From Methanoregula sp. PtaU1.Bin051 (GTDB lineage Archaea > Halobacteriota > Methanomicrobia > Methanomicrobiales > Methanospirillaceae), in the NCBI GenBank assembly GCA_002067895.1, contig MVRE01000012.1, forward strand, positions 62,001 through 126,000: a stretch of 64,000 bases of DNA. The letters are read 5' to 3'. The position numbers were made by a program, and so were the translations under genes. The notes under the pieces are model-generated. The model saw nothing but the letters and a program-made list of their open reading frames with translations, ran no database searches and was not told where the DNA came from. How positions within the stretch are numbered: the stretch's first letter is position 1; every line of letters starts with the position of its first letter. Positions 51,705 through 59,995 of this stretch are shown one piece after another.

Positions 51705-53318
51705 ATGAAGCCTCCACTGGTCACGGTCGACAACCTCTGCATGGATTTTGATGGTGCGAAGGTCTTGAAAAATATCAGCTTTACTGTCGCTGAAGGGGAA
51801 GTGCTGGGGATCATCGGCAGGAGCGGTGCCGGCAAAACCGTTCTGATGCACCTGATGCGGGGCGTGGAGCAGCCCCCGACCAGCGGGAAGATCATCTACC
51901 ACGTCGCAGTCTGCAGCGGCTGTGAACACCTTGATGTCGGTAGCGCCGCGGGAAAATCCTGCCCCCATTGCGGCGCGAAGCTGACTGCGCGCGATATCGA
52001 TCTTTGGGGCGAACAGGATGACAATCTCCGGCGGAGGCTGATGCGGCGCACCGCGATCATGTTCCAGCGCACCTTCGCCCTGTACGGAAACGACCGTGTG
52101 ATTGAGAACATTCTCCATGCTCTCGATGATGTGGAGTACCCGGAGGAAAAGAAAATTTCGCGGGCAGCTGACCTTGTCGACCAGGTCAAGCTGTCGCACC
52201 GGATGATGCATATCGCCCGTGACCTTTCCGGAGGCGAGAAACAGCGCGTCGTGCTGGCCCGGCAGCTCGCAAAGGAGCCGTTCATGCTCTTTGCCGACGA
52301 GCCGACCGGCACCCTCGATCCGAATACCGCCCGCCTCGTCCATGACATGCTCAAGGCCTCAGCACAGACAAACAATATGGGCATGATCGTCACCTCCCAC
52401 TTCTCGCAAGTGATCGAAGACGTTGCAGCCCGTGCGATCCTTCTCATTGACGGGTCGATCGCAAAGATCGGTGCACCGAAGGAAGTTATCAGCCAGTTCC
52501 TGAAGGGACATGAGGACAAGGAAAAATTCGCCCATGCCGAGCTGGGGGACAAGGTTGTCGTCGCCCGCGACCTCATCAAGCGCTATATCTCGGTAGACCG
52601 CGGCGTTGTCAAGGCAGTCAACGGCGTCTCGTTCGAGGTCTACAACAAGGAGATCTTCGGGATCATTGGCAAGAGCGGCGCCGGCAAGACCACGCTCTCT
52701 TCTATCATATCGGGGATCATTGAGCCGACAACCGGTGAGATCAATATCCGGATCGGGGAGGACTGGGTGGACATGACCAAGCCCGGGATCGAGGAACGAG
52801 GCCGGGCAAAAGTGTATATCGGGCTCCTGCACCAGGAATACGACCTCTTCCCGCACCGGACGGTGCTTGACAATCTCACCGACGCTATCGGGCTCGAGTT
52901 CCCCAAGGAGCTTGCGATGAGGAAGGCTATCGTAACCCTCCGCATGGCAGGGTTCAGCGAAGAGAAGAGTACGGAGATCCTCGACCGGATGCCCGGGCAG
53001 CTCTCTGAAGGGGAGCGCCACCGGGTCGCCCTCGCGCAGGTACTGATCCATGAGCCCCGGATCGTGATCCTTGACGAACCCACGGGCACGATGGACCCGA
53101 TTACCAAGATGGACGTAAAGCACTCCATCATGCATGCACGCGAGGAGATGGAGGAGACGTTCATCGTCGTCTCGCATGACATGGATTTCGTGCAGGACAT
53201 CTGCGACCGGCTCGCACTGATGCGGGGCGGAAAGATGGTGATGATCGGAAAGACTGACGAAGTGCTCGCAAGCCTCACTAAGGATGAACGCGAGGTCATG
53301 AGCAAACCTAACGGCTGA
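51705..53318 (+). CDS. atwA: Methyl-coenzyme M reductase activation component A2 (dual ABC ATPase)
   Basis: A 537-residue protein with two ABC ATPase domains in tandem. Domain 1: Walker A GRSGAGKT (38-45), a four-cysteine insert (C70, C73, C86, C89; CSGC and CPHC), signature LSGGEKQR and Walker B MLFADEPTG. Domain 2: GKSGAGKTTL, signature LSEGERHR and Walker B IVILDEPTG. No transmembrane partner exists. Component A2 supplies ATP for reducing the nickel F430 of MCR to the active Ni(I) state. It is the first gene of the marker-protein operon, 12 bp before marker 3. Confidence 0.95.
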   Translation: MKPPLVTVDNLCMDFDGAKVLKNISFTVAEGEVLGIIGRSGAGKTVLMHLMRGVEQPPTSGKIIYHVAVCSGCEHLDVGSAAGKSCPHCGAKLTARDIDLWGEQDDNLRRRLMRRTAIMFQRTFALYGNDRVIENILHALDDVEYPEEKKISRAADLVDQVKLSHRMMHIARDLSGGEKQRVVLARQLAKEPFMLFADEPTGTLDPNTARLVHDMLKASAQTNNMGMIVTSHFSQVIEDVAARAILLIDGSIAKIGAPKEVISQFLKGHEDKEKFAHAELGDKVVVARDLIKRYISVDRGVVKAVNGVSFEVYNKEIFGIIGKSGAGKTTLSSIISGIIEPTTGEINIRIGEDWVDMTKPGIEERGRAKVYIGLLHQEYDLFPHRTVLDNLTDAIGLEFPKELAMRKAIVTLRMAGFSEEKSTEILDRMPGQLSEGERHRVALAQVLIHEPRIVILDEPTGTMDPITKMDVKHSIMHAREEMEETFIVVSHDMDFVQDICDRLALMRGGKMVMIGKTDEVLASLTKDEREVMSKPNG

Positions 53319-53330
53319 GGTGCCCTTTTC

Positions 53331-54857
53331 GTGGCTGTCATCCACCTCGACGGGGAGAAGATCGAGGTTGCTCCGGGGAGTGCCCTGCATACCGTTATCC
53401 CCGCGCTCCCGGACGGCTGCTGCGTTGCTGTGATCCGGCCGCCCGTACAGGAGCGGGCAGCAACGAACAGTTTTTCAATCCATACGACGGCCGGGGAAGT
53501 CAGGATCGAAGCGGAAGGCGACAAAGCCGCGTTCCTTGCAGCGCGAGGCGCCGCAGACGCTCTTGTGCTGCACTGGCAGGACCGTTACGCTGCTGCGTTC
53601 GGCCCGTTCACCTCGCCACTACAGCCGGTGCGGAAACCGAATCTCTATGAGCGGGGCGACATGATCCTTGGCTGCGGCGGGTATGACCCGAAGCATTCGT
53701 ACCTGATCTTCTCCAAGAGCCGCCATTCCGCTGACCACGGGGCTGATGCAGGCGGAGGGGTAATCGGCAGGGTCGTTGCAGGCCGGGCTGTTCTCGACCG
53801 CTGGACAACGGGGGACCGGATCGAGCGGATCGAGCAGGTAATCAGCTGGGCCGATACGAGCCGGTCGTTCACCACGACCGACCTTACAATCACTCTTGAG
53901 GACGGGATGCAGGTTATAACTTACGTCTCCATTATAGCACAGGGTTACAGCCCCGGCCGGATCACAACGGAGGCGGCAGGAAGCGTCGAGCACATGCTTG
54001 CATCGCTCGCGGCTCACCGGTTCACGGTCAGCCGTGCCACGAGCACCCATATCCTGGATTCCGGTCCGGCTGGCACTGAGGTCGAGGCCGGGCACCGGCA
54101 CCCCCGGCGGGAGGGCGCGGTAACGGTGCGTACTGCCGGTTCGTCTGCCGGCGGGATCTATATCTACCGCGAGGATGTCCAGAGCAGTCCTGCCCACAGT
54201 ATTGTCGGGCAGGTTATCCAGGGGATCGAGCTTGTCAGGATTGCAAAGGAAGGCGATATCCTCTCCATTAGGATACAACCGGAGCGCATCGACCTCCTGG
54301 GTCTCCCGCTTTCGCGGGCGCAAAAGATCGCACAGGAGCGGGGATTTGTGCTCAATGCTGACAGCGATGACGGCAGCAGGATGATCGTTTCGCAGGAGCC
54401 GGCAACAACGCTGGACGTGCTGAAGGAAAAATCAGCGACCGTTACGACAGCCCCGGCCGCAAGGGTCGTCGACCTCGAGCTGGACGATAAAAAGGCCCCG
54501 GTGAGCTGTGCAATCTTCCGGCGAGTAACGGGGCTGATGAACCATGATGCGGGTGTCATCCCGCTCTTCTTCAAGTTCGACGATGTCTACCTCTTCAAAC
54601 CGCCGGTTCCCCCCGGCCTGAAGATAAATCCCGAAAATACCCCCGAAGGGGAGGTCGCTGCTGCGGCGCTTGCGATCACAAACGATTCCCGGAAGGGATC
54701 GGGGATGGTGGGGGTTCGCCTCTCGGCGAACCGGGAATTCGGCCCGACATCCGAGCCGTTCGAAGGTACTAATATCATCGGGCGCGTGATCGATACGGAA
54801 AAACTGAAAGGGTTTAAGGAGAGGGAGAAGGTGTACATCAGGGAGGTACGGCGATGA
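53331..54857 (+). CDS. Methanogenesis marker protein 3 (UPF0288)
   Basis: A 508-residue protein of the UPF0288/marker 3 family, found in methanogens. It starts at GTG 53331 with VAVIHLDGEKIEVAPGSAL and contains the characteristic LILEVHWQ-like region as DALVLHWQDRYAAAFGPF and the GDMILGCGGYDPKHSYLIF segment; a cyclophilin-like fold is proposed for the middle part (GGVIGRVVAGRAVLDRW, quoted in part). Published biochemistry places marker 3 in the MCR activation complex. The stop overlaps the start of marker 6 by 4 bp (ATGA), so translation is coupled. Confidence 0.92.
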   Translation: MAVIHLDGEKIEVAPGSALHTVIPALPDGCCVAVIRPPVQERAATNSFSIHTTAGEVRIEAEGDKAAFLAARGAADALVLHWQDRYAAAFGPFTSPLQPVRKPNLYERGDMILGCGGYDPKHSYLIFSKSRHSADHGADAGGGVIGRVVAGRAVLDRWTTGDRIERIEQVISWADTSRSFTTTDLTITLEDGMQVITYVSIIAQGYSPGRITTEAAGSVEHMLASLAAHRFTVSRATSTHILDSGPAGTEVEAGHRHPRREGAVTVRTAGSSAGGIYIYREDVQSSPAHSIVGQVIQGIELVRIAKEGDILSIRIQPERIDLLGLPLSRAQKIAQERGFVLNADSDDGSRMIVSQEPATTLDVLKEKSATVTTAPAARVVDLELDDKKAPVSCAIFRRVTGLMNHDAGVIPLFFKFDDVYLFKPPVPPGLKINPENTPEGEVAAAALAITNDSRKGSGMVGVRLSANREFGPTSEPFEGTNIIGRVIDTEKLKGFKEREKVYIREVRR

Positions 54858-55312
54858 CCGACTATGTCCCGATGAGACCGGGGACGGTAACCCGTTACGT
54901 GGTGGTCGAGTCCTTAACGATAACCCCGTCCGAGCTTGCGATCCGGGCGTACGAGATCTCGCAGGGGGTCATGATCAAGGAAACCTGCTTCGGCCTTGCC
55001 ATCAACGGCGAAGAGCAGGCCGTTGACAGCCTGATCGCAAAGCTCCGCACCATGGAACCCGACCATATCTTCGTCAAGGACCGGGGCTTCCTGCCCGGTG
55101 ACCCCCGCCGCTGCCGTGCCAACCACGGAGGGGCCCGTCCCGGCTTCCACGGAATCGAATTCGAGACCGCCGTGCTGCCCTACATATCGCACGGCCTCAC
55201 TGAGATCCGGAGCCGCCCCTACTCAGATATCCCGCTGCCGGAGAGTCCGCCTGAAACAAAGAAACTGGACGTGTACAAACTGAAAAAGATAATCGAAGCA
55301 CAGGAGCCCTGA
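54854..55312 (+). CDS. Methanogenesis marker protein 6
   Basis: A 152-residue marker 6 protein. Recognisable parts are VESLTITPSELAIRAYE, KETCFGLAINGE and the basic, proline-rich loop FLPGDPRRCRANHGGAR. No enzyme motif is evident; only methanogens and relatives have it. It starts within the ATGA overlap with marker 3 and ends 2 bp before marker 5. Role inferred from context: MCR maturation or activation. Confidence 0.92.
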   Translation: MTDYVPMRPGTVTRYVVVESLTITPSELAIRAYEISQGVMIKETCFGLAINGEEQAVDSLIAKLRTMEPDHIFVKDRGFLPGDPRRCRANHGGARPGFHGIEFETAVLPYISHGLTEIRSRPYSDIPLPESPPETKKLDVYKLKKIIEAQEP

Positions 55313-55314
55313 CC

Positions 55315-55761
55315 ATGGCAAAGGTATTCATCTACCCCGCAACCAGCCTGATCCTCTCGGATCTCGTCGCCCGGTACGGACACACCCCGCTCTCATCCGC
55401 GATCGCGATCCGGGAGCGCGTCCAGACCGCAGGCATTGAATCGGCACCCCTCCAGATAACCCCTGAAGAACCGAAAAAAGGGCTGAAGTGGGCGGCAGTC
55501 GAGGTTCCGAGCGGGGTCCGGGGCAGGATGTCGCTCTACGGCCCGATGATTGAAGAGTGCGAAGCAGCGATCGTCATCAACGATGCCGATCTCGCTTTCG
55601 GGTGTATGGGGTGCGCCCGCACGAACGAGCTGATCAAATTTCTGGTGCGGGAAAAAGGCGTCCCCCGGCTTGACCTGGACTACCCGAAATCCGAGGAGGA
55701 GGGCGTGCAGTTCGTTGCGGCAATCAAACGTTTCCTTGATGGGCTCGGGGGCGGCAGATGA
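55315..55761 (+). CDS. Methanogenesis marker protein 5
   Basis: A 148-residue marker 5 protein starting [23 protein letters not shown]. The middle has the two-cysteine motif [12 protein letters not shown], which may be structural or cluster-binding. Its stop overlaps the start of marker 15 by 4 bp. Known only from methanogens and related archaea; function inferred from the operon. Confidence 0.92.
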   Translation: MAKVFIYPATSLILSDLVARYGHTPLSSAIAIRERVQTAGIESAPLQITPEEPKKGLKWAAVEVPSGVRGRMSLYGPMIEECEAAIVINDADLAFGCMGCARTNELIKFLVREKGVPRLDLDYPKSEEEGVQFVAAIKRFLDGLGGGR

Positions 55762-56996
55762 CTCCGCCGGTCCGTATCGCCCAGCTCTCCTGCGGGCCGG
55801 AATACAGCGGTGTTCAGCAGGAGATCAACGAAGCGGCAAAGTCCGTGAACGGGGAGATCTTCTTCCCCGACATCGCGTTGAAAGACATTATTAAGGACTT
55901 CAACGAGTTCGGGCTGGACGTCCGGAGCCCCGACCTCAAGCTCGCGATAGCGCGGGCGAAGGCGCTCGTAGAGGGGCGGATCGATGCCGATGCCGTCTTC
56001 ATCGCCACATGCTTCCGGTGCGCCGAAGCTGCGATCGTGAGAAACGAACTCCGGCGCTACATTCACACGCACTCGAAACTCCCCGTGGTCAGCTACTCGT
56101 TTACCGAACGGACGACCGCAGGAACGCTCCTCACACGGATGGAGGCGCTGACAACGATTGCACGGAGACGGGCGCTTCTCGCACGTGAGGTACAGGAGGG
56201 AATCACTCTGGGTGTCGACTCGGGCTCTTCCACGACAAAAGCTATCGTCATGAAGGACAACCAGATCATCGGCACCGGCTGGCAGCCGACGACTGAAGTG
56301 CTCCAGAGCGCCCGTGACGTGATCGCCCATGCCCTTACCGAAGCCCGGATTAAACGTGAGGAGATCGATGCCGTGGGGACGACCGGCTATGGCCGGTTCC
56401 TCGTGGGGAGGGATATCAACGCCGACCTGATCCAGGAGGAACTGACCGTCAACTCGAAAGGGGCAGTCTACCTCGCGGACCGGCAGCACGGGCCGGCGAC
56501 CGTGATCGATATCGGCGGCATGGACAACAAGGCGATCTCGGTGCAGGATGGGATCCCCGGTACCTTCACGATGGGGGGCATCTGCGCCGGGGCGAGCGGG
56601 CGGTTTCTCGAGATGACATCGAAGCGGCTTGGCGTTGATATTACGGAACTCGGGCCCCTTGCCATGAAGGGATTTTCACGGAACGTGCCGATGAACAGCT
56701 ACTGCATCGTCTTCGGCACCCAGAGCCTCGTCAATGCACTTGCCGCCGGCAGCTCCCGCGAGGACGTCGCTGCCGCAGCCTGCCACTCGGTTGCCGAGCA
56801 GGTCTTCGAGCAGCAGCTGCAGGAGGTTGATATCAAGGAGCCGGTCATCATGGTCGGCGGGACATCGCTGATCGAGGGGCTCGTACACGCGATGGGCGAA
56901 CTCCTCCAGACGAAGATTATGGTGCCGAAACACTCCCAGTACATCGGCGCAGTAGGCTCTGCGCTGCTGGCGAGCGGGTTTATCAGGGAACGCTGA
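55758..56996 (+). CDS. Methanogenesis marker protein 15 (BcrA/HgdC-type ATPase)
   Basis: A 412-residue protein. The N-terminal about 150 residues are specific to marker 15 ([17 protein letters not shown]). The rest is an ASKHA ATPase like the activators of benzoyl-CoA reductase and 2-hydroxyacyl-CoA dehydratase: phosphate loop [14 protein letters not shown], second motif [24 protein letters not shown] with the cluster cysteine, and adenosine motif [11 protein letters not shown]. Relatives drive low-potential electron transfer with ATP and a 4Fe-4S cluster, which fits a role in MCR reductive activation. Sits between markers 5 and 17. Confidence 0.93.
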   Translation: MTPPVRIAQLSCGPEYSGVQQEINEAAKSVNGEIFFPDIALKDIIKDFNEFGLDVRSPDLKLAIARAKALVEGRIDADAVFIATCFRCAEAAIVRNELRRYIHTHSKLPVVSYSFTERTTAGTLLTRMEALTTIARRRALLAREVQEGITLGVDSGSSTTKAIVMKDNQIIGTGWQPTTEVLQSARDVIAHALTEARIKREEIDAVGTTGYGRFLVGRDINADLIQEELTVNSKGAVYLADRQHGPATVIDIGGMDNKAISVQDGIPGTFTMGGICAGASGRFLEMTSKRLGVDITELGPLAMKGFSRNVPMNSYCIVFGTQSLVNALAAGSSREDVAAAACHSVAEQVFEQQLQEVDIKEPVIMVGGTSLIEGLVHAMGELLQTKIMVPKHSQYIGAVGSALLASGFIRER

Positions 56997-56997
56997 G

Positions 56998-57582
56998 ATG
57001 CAGGCCATTGAGTATTTCGAGGTGGAGTGTCCCGAGACGCTGGGTGGCGAGTACTACAAGCAGATAACAAACGACGTGCTGCTCGACCATAACCTGCTCC
57101 GCGTAATCCGGAAGATCCATGTCTATGTCGATCCGAACGTCCCGATCTTCATCGCTGTCGGTATGCTGCACAGGATCACAACGCTTGTTAAGGTCGGGGA
57201 CTTCTGCAATGTCAACCCGCTGGAGGGCAAAATCACGCTCGTACTCTCGAACGAGACGTACCTTGCGCCGATGCTGAAAATATTCTGGCAGAAGTTCGGG
57301 CAGGACCGCGTCGAGCAGGCTGACCGGTTCACCGTCATCCTCCGGGGGATTTCTGCGGGCGTAAAGGAGATCGAGGAGATCGTGGTCGCCGACCCCAGCG
57401 AGTCAGTATACAAGGACCTGATTTACGCTTTGAAATGCATCGCCCCCGAAGGTTTTCGGATCCGGCGCGAGAAATACGGGGGTGGCAGGTTCTACTTCGT
57501 CTCGAGCGAGGACACGCTTCCCGACGAAGTGGATGGTCATATAACAAAATTGTTCTCGAAGATGGGGGAGGCGTTCCCATGA
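56998..57582 (+). CDS. Methanogenesis marker protein 17
   Basis: A 194-residue marker 17 protein starting MQAIEYFEVECPETLGGEYYKQI. No cofactor motif is obvious. Published work on MCR activation reports marker 17 in the complex with marker 7, component A2 and McrC. It begins 1 bp after marker 15 and its stop overlaps the marker 7 start (ATGA at 57579). Confidence 0.92.
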   Translation: MQAIEYFEVECPETLGGEYYKQITNDVLLDHNLLRVIRKIHVYVDPNVPIFIAVGMLHRITTLVKVGDFCNVNPLEGKITLVLSNETYLAPMLKIFWQKFGQDRVEQADRFTVILRGISAGVKEIEEIVVADPSESVYKDLIYALKCIAPEGFRIRREKYGGGRFYFVSSEDTLPDEVDGHITKLFSKMGEAFP

Positions 57583-58517
57583 TCCTCGTTCCTGTCACCT
57601 ATAGGGGGGGCATTTACCGGCACGGGGAAGTGATGGATCTTATCGAGGACATCGGGGGCTATATCGTCCAGAAGCACATAATCGCACAGGAGGTCGTCCT
57701 CCAGTGTTTTGTGCCGCAGGCCGATGTGGAGTTCCTGCGGAACACCGTCAAGCCGATCTCCGGAGAAGTGACCGACTCGCCGCTTGTCGGCACCGAGATC
57801 GCGATCGTCTCCATGTCGCTCGAGATCCACCATCTCCCGCACCCGTCCTGCGACATTGCCGAGTACGTGCGCCGGCTCGGGGCAAAGAGCAACATGGTCA
57901 GCCTCGCCCGGGGGCCGGGCAAGCGGATCTCCCAGCTCAACGACGAAGAGCGTGATGTGATCAACGAGCACGATATCGCTGTCTACCTGCTGGGCAACTT
58001 CGAGAAGTGCATCCAGCAGAAGCTGCCGAACCTGCGGCGCGGGATCGAGGTGCCGATCGTGCTCTGCGGGGGGCCGGACAAGGAGAACCTCCAGCGGATT
58101 ACTGATCCGCCGGTCGACGGCTACGTGGGCAATGTCGGGCGGTTCATGCACCGGACGAAAGAGTCGGAGGAGCTGACCAAGCTGGACGAGATCATCTCAG
58201 AAGTGACCCGTGTGCTCGATGCCCGCAGGGTTGCAATTGCAAAGGACCCCCTCTCGGTCTCGCCAGCCCGGCTCATGGACTTAATCCGGGAAAAGGTGCC
58301 GGCTATCCTCGACGTTACCTCCCCGACGCCGCTCACCGTACAGATGCAGGGGCTCCGGGTCAAGCTGCCATACGATCCCTATGCAACGGAGATCCGGAAG
58401 ATTGAGATCGAGGACGGGGTGACAATTGAAGACATCGCGCGGGTGAACCCCTCGCGAATGCGGGATTATATCCTTCTCCAGATCCTGCCGTTCTCTGAAA
58501 CGAACGTGGTGGTATGA
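57579..58517 (+). CDS. Methanogenesis marker protein 7
   Basis: A 312-residue marker 7 protein starting MILVPVTYRGGIYRHGEVMD at ATG 57579; the frame is open back to 57435 but inside marker 17, so that extension is rejected. Features include LEIHHLPHPSCDIAEYVRRL and PIVLCGGPDKENL, each with a conserved Cys and Gly-Pro/His context that could hold a metal cluster. Published work places marker 7 in the MCR activation complex; recent structural reports describe complex iron-sulfur clusters there. Directly followed (0 bp) by the AhpD-like gene. Confidence 0.93.
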   Translation: MILVPVTYRGGIYRHGEVMDLIEDIGGYIVQKHIIAQEVVLQCFVPQADVEFLRNTVKPISGEVTDSPLVGTEIAIVSMSLEIHHLPHPSCDIAEYVRRLGAKSNMVSLARGPGKRISQLNDEERDVINEHDIAVYLLGNFEKCIQQKLPNLRRGIEVPIVLCGGPDKENLQRITDPPVDGYVGNVGRFMHRTKESEELTKLDEIISEVTRVLDARRVAIAKDPLSVSPARLMDLIREKVPAILDVTSPTPLTVQMQGLRVKLPYDPYATEIRKIEIEDGVTIEDIARVNPSRMRDYILLQILPFSETNVVV

Positions 58518-59000
58518 ATGGGAAGAGCGTCAAAATTGCAATTTGAGGAGAAACTTGCACAGATCGTCGCGCGGGGCGCCGATGTCACTGCAGACGAGTG
58601 GATGAAGGCAATCGAGGTCGATTACGGGCGGGTGCCCCTCATCTTCCAGCGGATGAGCGAGCGCCCCGAGGTGCTCATCTCCCACCTGCTGTACAAGGGG
58701 ACTGTTGCCGAGACCAGCCCGCTCGACCCCAAGTACGTGGAGCTGATCAGCATGGCCGTAGGGGCCGCCCTCAAGTGCCCGCACTGTACGGGCTACCATA
58801 TGCAGGCCGCGGTCAAGATGGGCGCGACACGCGAGGAGATCCTCGAAGTGATCCTGCTCGCCGGCATGATCTCGAACTCTTCCGTGCTTGCCAATGCCTA
58901 CCGTATCGTGGACGAGAAGCTGGAGCGGTGCATCCCCTGCGAGACAAAAGGTGTGCGCCGGAAGGCCCCAAAGAAGACTGCAAGAAAGAAAAGGAGGTAA
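58518..59000 (+). CDS. AhpD/carboxymuconolactone decarboxylase-like protein with basic tail, last gene of the MCR-activation operon
   Basis: A 160-residue protein whose ATG follows the marker 7 stop with no gap. The AhpD-like core is LISMAVGAALKCPHCTGYHMQAAVKMG (cited core CPHCTGYH), giving the CxxC plus His of a thiol redox centre, then GATREEILEVILLAGM. The last about 16 residues are almost all Lys, Arg, Ala and Pro (RRKAPKKTARKKRR), not usual for the family. Context suggests a thiol/redox or chaperone role in MCR activation; that link is inference. The gene may also be a coincidental passenger. Confidence 0.85.
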   Translation: MGRASKLQFEEKLAQIVARGADVTADEWMKAIEVDYGRVPLIFQRMSERPEVLISHLLYKGTVAETSPLDPKYVELISMAVGAALKCPHCTGYHMQAAVKMGATREEILEVILLAGMISNSSVLANAYRIVDEKLERCIPCETKGVRRKAPKKTARKKRR

Positions 59001-59014
59001 GATCTCAATCTCTT

Positions 59015-59215
59015 TTAACTCTCTTCATCAAGCCTGAACATCTCTTCGACCGGCACGTTGAACAGTTTTGCAATCCGGAACGCGACCTCGATAGAGGGGT
59101 TGTATTTCCCCCGCTCGATGGCATTGATCGTTCGGCGCGTGACCCCGAGGAGCTCGGCAAGCTCTTCCTGCGTCATGTCATGCATTGCCCGGTGAACCTT
59201 GATCCTGTTTTTCAT
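59015..59215 (-). CDS. XRE-family helix-turn-helix regulator
   Basis: A 66-residue Cro/CI-type DNA-binding protein. Helices 2 and 3 are MTQEELAELLGVTRRTINAIERG, seen as QEELAELLGV and RTINAIERGKYNPS. It starts at ATG 59215, 6 bp after the stop of the DUF2178 membrane gene (59222), the usual pairing in archaea where the membrane protein may control the regulator. Converges on the MCR operon end (59000). Confidence 0.9.
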   Translation of the reverse strand: MKNRIKVHRAMHDMTQEELAELLGVTRRTINAIERGKYNPSIEVAFRIAKLFNVPVEEMFRLDEES

Positions 59216-59221
59216 TGCAGG

Positions 59222-59785
59222 TTATTCCTCATATTTTCTGGTATAGTAATAAGAAAATGCCGCATAGAGGCCCACAAGCAGGATCACTATCGACCCGAGC
59301 GCGATACCGAAAGTAAACGGGAAATCCCTGACTCGCTGGGAACCGGTAAACATCTGGTTAAGGGCAAGAATATCGTCCATGGTCAGGTTTGTCGGATCTG
59401 CTATGAGGTAGTTTTTTTCATATATCATATGTTCACTGGGATAGACCTGAGTGGCGTGAATCCGCACGGACCCATTATCATAATAATGCATGCCGATTCC
59501 CTGACTCCCTGCGAAATAAAATCCTATTGCGATCGAAAATCCGATTGCTGCGAGCAGGACCGTTACTTCGAGAGCCCGAAGTGCAGCTTTACTGCTGATA
59601 GCCGAATCGAGGTCATCAGTCATGACGTCCGTTACCCTGCTGTGGCAGAACCAGATAGCCCAGACTGCGCACGCGATGATAACGGTGGGCACGAAGATGT
59701 TTCCTGACGGCAGTCCGATGCCGAGAGCGAGGAGCATTGCCACGATGATGGCGGCGAGATAACGATAATATGTCTGCTTTTTCAT
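59222..59785 (-). CDS. DUF2178-like membrane protein paired with XRE regulator
   Basis: A 187-residue protein with about four membrane segments (LAAIIVAMLLALGIGL, FVPTVIIACAVWAIWF, ALEVTVLLAAIGFSIAIG, FGIALGSIVILLVGLYAAFSY) and a polar loop between the third and fourth. Membrane proteins of this type (DUF2178) commonly sit next to a small XRE regulator, as here. Function unknown. ATG 59785 was chosen over 59803 by the basic MKKQ start before the first helix. Confidence 0.75.
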   Translation of the reverse strand: MKKQTYYRYLAAIIVAMLLALGIGLPSGNIFVPTVIIACAVWAIWFCHSRVTDVMTDDLDSAISSKAALRALEVTVLLAAIGFSIAIGFYFAGSQGIGMHYYDNGSVRIHATQVYPSEHMIYEKNYLIADPTNLTMDDILALNQMFTGSQRVRDFPFTFGIALGSIVILLVGLYAAFSYYYTRKYEE

Positions 59786-59995
59786 GATCTCACAATGTAA
59801 CAAGTACTTCTCATTTAGATTAAATAGCTTCTCATATTGGGAATGATTGTTCGCATTTTTATGAAGCCAAGGCAGGATCAGGTACGATCGGCGTAAGGGA
59901 GTTCTCCCTATCCGAATTGATGCCCGGTCCTCTCTTCTTCATGGGCTTACGTAAACCCCACTTCCTTTTAACCTCGCATGCGAACCTGATAGGTA

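Noticed and set aside
55758-56996. Benzoyl-CoA reductase or hydroxyacyl-CoA dehydratase activator
   Set aside because: The ATPase part fits, but the specific N-terminal domain and the marker-protein neighbours make it marker protein 15.
59804-59995. Operator repeats (two CTTCTCAT copies near 59815-59840) for the XRE regulator
   Set aside because: The copies are short and AT-rich, and only two; not enough to support a site.
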